From positions 1-64,000 of the forward strand of contig UQZX01000001.1 of NCBI GenBank assembly GCA_900545525.1: a stretch of 64,000 bases of DNA, given 5' to 3'. A program made the position numbers and the translations under genes. The notes beneath the pieces are model-generated. The model had not been told where the DNA came from, searched no databases, and saw only the letters and a program-made list of their open reading frames with translations. This DNA comes from an uncultured Prevotella sp. Its GTDB lineage: Bacteria > Bacteroidota > Bacteroidia > Bacteroidales > Bacteroidaceae. Positions 61,576-64,000 of this stretch are shown here, piece by piece; position 1 is the stretch's first letter; every line of letters begins with the position of its first letter.

Positions 61576-63907
61576 ATACAAAGACAGCTGGCGTATCAAT
61601 AAAACAGGCATAAGGCATATCCATGCTGTCGTTGCAGGCTTGGCTATGATATTGGCATCGTGTTCCACAACGAAGCACATACCTGACAACGACCAGCTCT
61701 TTATCGGCTTAAAGACCATACAATACGACAACTACGAGAAAGGTGGACACTTCGATGAAACCAAAGAAGAAGTTGAGGCTGCACTTGCCACAGCCCCAAA
61801 CGGTGCGTTGTTCGGAAGTTCTTATTACCGGACACCTTTCCCATACGGACTATGGATATGGAATGCCTTTTCCGGTTCGGACGGAAAGGTGGCAAAATGG
61901 ATAACAAAAACTTTCGGGAAAGCACCGGTCCTTATGAGTCAGGTTAATCCGGAACTGCGCGCATCGGTGGCAAAATCGGTTATGCGCAATCACGGTTACT
62001 TCCATGCCAATGTGGATTACAGTATCGTACCGCAAAAAAATCCGAAGAAAGCTAAAATAAGCTACAATGTAAAAGCAAATCAACTGTTCACGATAGACAC
62101 CGTTCAATATATAAATTTTCCGGATTTGGCAGACAGCCTTATACGGGTAACTGTGCCTGAGCGGATAATTCGTCGGAATGATCCGTTCAACGTGGCATCG
62201 CTCGATGCAGAGCGCATGCGTATAACTAACCTGTTCCGCGACAACGGATATTACTATTATCAATCGGGATATGCGTCGTATCTTGCCGATACCATTGCCG
62301 TACCGGGAAAGGTACAACTGCGCCTGCAAATGGCAGACGGCATTCCAGAGAACGCAAAACACAAATGGTATATAGGGAAAATAAAGATAAACTTCATGAA
62401 ACAGTTCATGGAAAATCTGAAAGATTCGTTCAGCCACCGCCATTTCACCGTGCGATTCAACGGCAGGCGCCCGCCGATACGTCCGCGTATCATACTGCGC
62501 GACCTGAAGTTGCGTCCACGCCAGATGTACAGCTACAGCAAATATCTTGAGTCTGCAAATAAAATCAACGGTTCGGGACTGTTCAACATGGTGCAGTTCG
62601 GATTTACTCCACGCGACACAACGGCAGCATGCGACACTCTTGACCTTACCCTGACATGCGTTTTCAACAAGCCTTACGACTTCTACATAGAGACAAACTA
62701 TATCAACAAGATGAGCGGTCGCACCGGACCGCAGCTTGTAATGGGTCTTACAAAGTACAATGCGTTTCGCGGAGGGGAGAAGCTCGACATCAACCTGCAT
62801 GGTTCTTATGAGTGGCAGACAGGAAACGACATGGACAACGTGCCGTCCGGCATGAACTCGTATGAATATGGTGCAGATGCCTCAATAGAGTTTCCGCGCC
62901 TCATAGTGCCGTTCCTCAAACGCCGGCGTTTCTTTACTACGCCGTCTACTGTTGCCAAGGCATCGCTGAATGTGCTGAACCGCCCTGATTACTTTAAGAT
63001 GCACACGGCATCGGGAGAATGGACTTACCGGTGGCAGCGCAAGGCAAACAAGATGCACGAGCTGAGTCCGCTGACACTTACATATCAGTATTTGAACTAT
63101 ACGACTGAGAAGTTCAACGAGATAATGAATGACAATCCCTATCTGTATGCAACCATGCAGGACGTGCTTATCCCCAAAATACGCTATACATATAAATATA
63201 CAAGTCCGCAGACATACCGCAATCCGGTGGCATGGGAGACAACCGTGTCAGAAGCGGGAAACATCTTATCGCTGGGGTATATGGTGGCTGGACATAAGTG
63301 GAGTGAGAAAGAGAAGCTGATGTTCAAGAATGCATACGCCCAGTTCTTTAAGGTAGAGACAAGCCTAAGCAAGACATGGCAGCTCGGAAACAAGTCGCAG
63401 CTTGTTGGACATGTCGGCACGGGCGTGATATATTCATACGGCAACTCCGAAACATCGCCATACAGCGAACAGTTTTATGTGGGAGGTGCAAACAGCATAC
63501 GTGCCTTTACCGTGCGAAGCATAGGTCCGGGAAGCTATAAGGCAGATAATTCAAGACTGTCATATCTTGACCAGACGGGAGACATAAAGCTTCAGATGAA
63601 CTTGGAATATCGTTTCAATATCTTCGGAAGTCTTTACGGTGCGACGTTCCTTGATGCGGGAAACGTATGGAGCATTAGGGACGACGGGTACAGAAACGGT
63701 GCGCAGTTCAAGTTAAAGAATGCACTGAAGGAAATGGCTGTGGGCACAGGTGTGGGAATACGCTACGATCTTGAGTTCCTTGTATTGAGACTTGACTGGG
63801 GACTTGGGCTGCATGTTCCGTACAAAACAGAGAAAGGCGGTTTCTACAACATACCCAATTTCCACGACGGACAGAGCCTGCACTTTGCCGTAGGCTATCC
63901 GTTCTGA
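61559..63907 (+). CDS. tamL: TamL: Omp85-family lipoprotein partner of TamB
   Basis: The protein has a lipobox (MILASCSTTKHIP) instead of the usual signal peptide of TamA, as in the Bacteroidota-specific TamL group. POTRA-like domains occupy about 40-400, and the C-terminal 16-strand barrel includes the Omp85 motif YVGGANSIRAFTVRSIGPG and ends in FAVGYPF with the terminal aromatic. The stretch before the lipobox is longer than normal (MRRINKYKDSWRINKTG), so translation may start internally. It overlaps tamB by 17 bases and forms an outer-membrane complex with it. Confidence 0.88.
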   Translation: MRRINKYKDSWRINKTGIRHIHAVVAGLAMILASCSTTKHIPDNDQLFIGLKTIQYDNYEKGGHFDETKEEVEAALATAPNGALFGSSYYRTPFPYGLWIWNAFSGSDGKVAKWITKTFGKAPVLMSQVNPELRASVAKSVMRNHGYFHANVDYSIVPQKNPKKAKISYNVKANQLFTIDTVQYINFPDLADSLIRVTVPERIIRRNDPFNVASLDAERMRITNLFRDNGYYYYQSGYASYLADTIAVPGKVQLRLQMADGIPENAKHKWYIGKIKINFMKQFMENLKDSFSHRHFTVRFNGRRPPIRPRIILRDLKLRPRQMYSYSKYLESANKINGSGLFNMVQFGFTPRDTTAACDTLDLTLTCVFNKPYDFYIETNYINKMSGRTGPQLVMGLTKYNAFRGGEKLDINLHGSYEWQTGNDMDNVPSGMNSYEYGADASIEFPRLIVPFLKRRRFFTTPSTVAKASLNVLNRPDYFKMHTASGEWTYRWQRKANKMHELSPLTLTYQYLNYTTEKFNEIMNDNPYLYATMQDVLIPKIRYTYKYTSPQTYRNPVAWETTVSEAGNILSLGYMVAGHKWSEKEKLMFKNAYAQFFKVETSLSKTWQLGNKSQLVGHVGTGVIYSYGNSETSPYSEQFYVGGANSIRAFTVRSIGPGSYKADNSRLSYLDQTGDIKLQMNLEYRFNIFGSLYGATFLDAGNVWSIRDDGYRNGAQFKLKNALKEMAVGTGVGIRYDLEFLVLRLDWGLGLHVPYKTEKGGFYNIPNFHDGQSLHFAVGYPF

Positions 63908-63976
63908 TAAATAATAACCGCCGGTCAGGAACAATAATCCATACATTCGCAAATCATAACTCAAAATACAACAATA

Positions 63977-64000
63977 ATGGAAATATCAGAATTATATGAA
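63977..64000 (+). CDS. Start of a further gene, cut by the window edge
   Basis: ATG followed by seven sense codons (MEISELYE) in the same direction as tamL, 69 bases after its stop. Too short to identify. Confidence 0.4.

Overview
The window looks like a chromosomal segment of a Bacteroidales bacterium, most likely Prevotella or a close relative. The evidence is a complete Sus-type starch locus (SusC/D/E/F, GH97, GH13), an OmpP1/FadL-like porin, a TamB-TamL pair, and promoters of the Bacteroidota type (TAnnTTTG at -7, sometimes TTTG 19 bases upstream). The name is inferred from gene content; no 16S gene is present.

Layout. 1-12.1 kb: housekeeping genes priA, an OmpP1-like porin, a 7TM-HD phosphodiesterase, gltX and waaA, then a two-gene ATPase + DUF4435 (TOPRIM) cassette resembling the PARIS anti-phage system. 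12.4-34.9 kb: starch utilisation. On the minus strand are malQ, a GH97 alpha-glucosidase, a type I pullulanase and a SusA-like GH13 enzyme, then an SLC45-like sugar transporter and a LacI-family regulator. On the plus strand are susC, susD and SusE- and SusF-like lipoproteins, then a secreted CBM26 alpha-amylase with a C-terminal sorting-like tail. Extracellular amylase cuts starch, SusC-F bind and import oligosaccharides, periplasmic SusA/pullulanase/SusB degrade them, and the transporter and MalQ handle maltose and glucans in the cytoplasm. Three near-identical 14-bp palindromes sit about 62 bp upstream of the -7 boxes of four promoters here, so the LacI-type protein is probably an activator of the whole set.

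34.9-36.6 kb: a REP-associated tyrosine transposase (RAYT) between arrays of REP-like palindromes and a long direct repeat. 36.6-42.4 kb: a secreted propeller-like protein, nadB, an EamA transporter and an MscS channel. 42.6-51.1 kb: an AT-richer accessory block. It begins with a structured RNA driven by a textbook promoter, then a tight operon: C39-like cysteine peptidase, acidic zinc-ribbon protein, coiled-coil protein, two different dynamin-like GTPases and a membrane-anchored protein, followed by a DUF1232 protein and other small genes. This operon is the best candidate for an undescribed system.

51.2-64 kb: two secreted proteins of unknown function, a CDF cation exporter, an initiator-like tRNA-Met, a TetR regulator, fabG, an RluA-type pseudouridine synthase, tamB, tamL and the first codons of one more gene. 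Intergenic regions carry several families of hairpin and inverted repeats, described individually.
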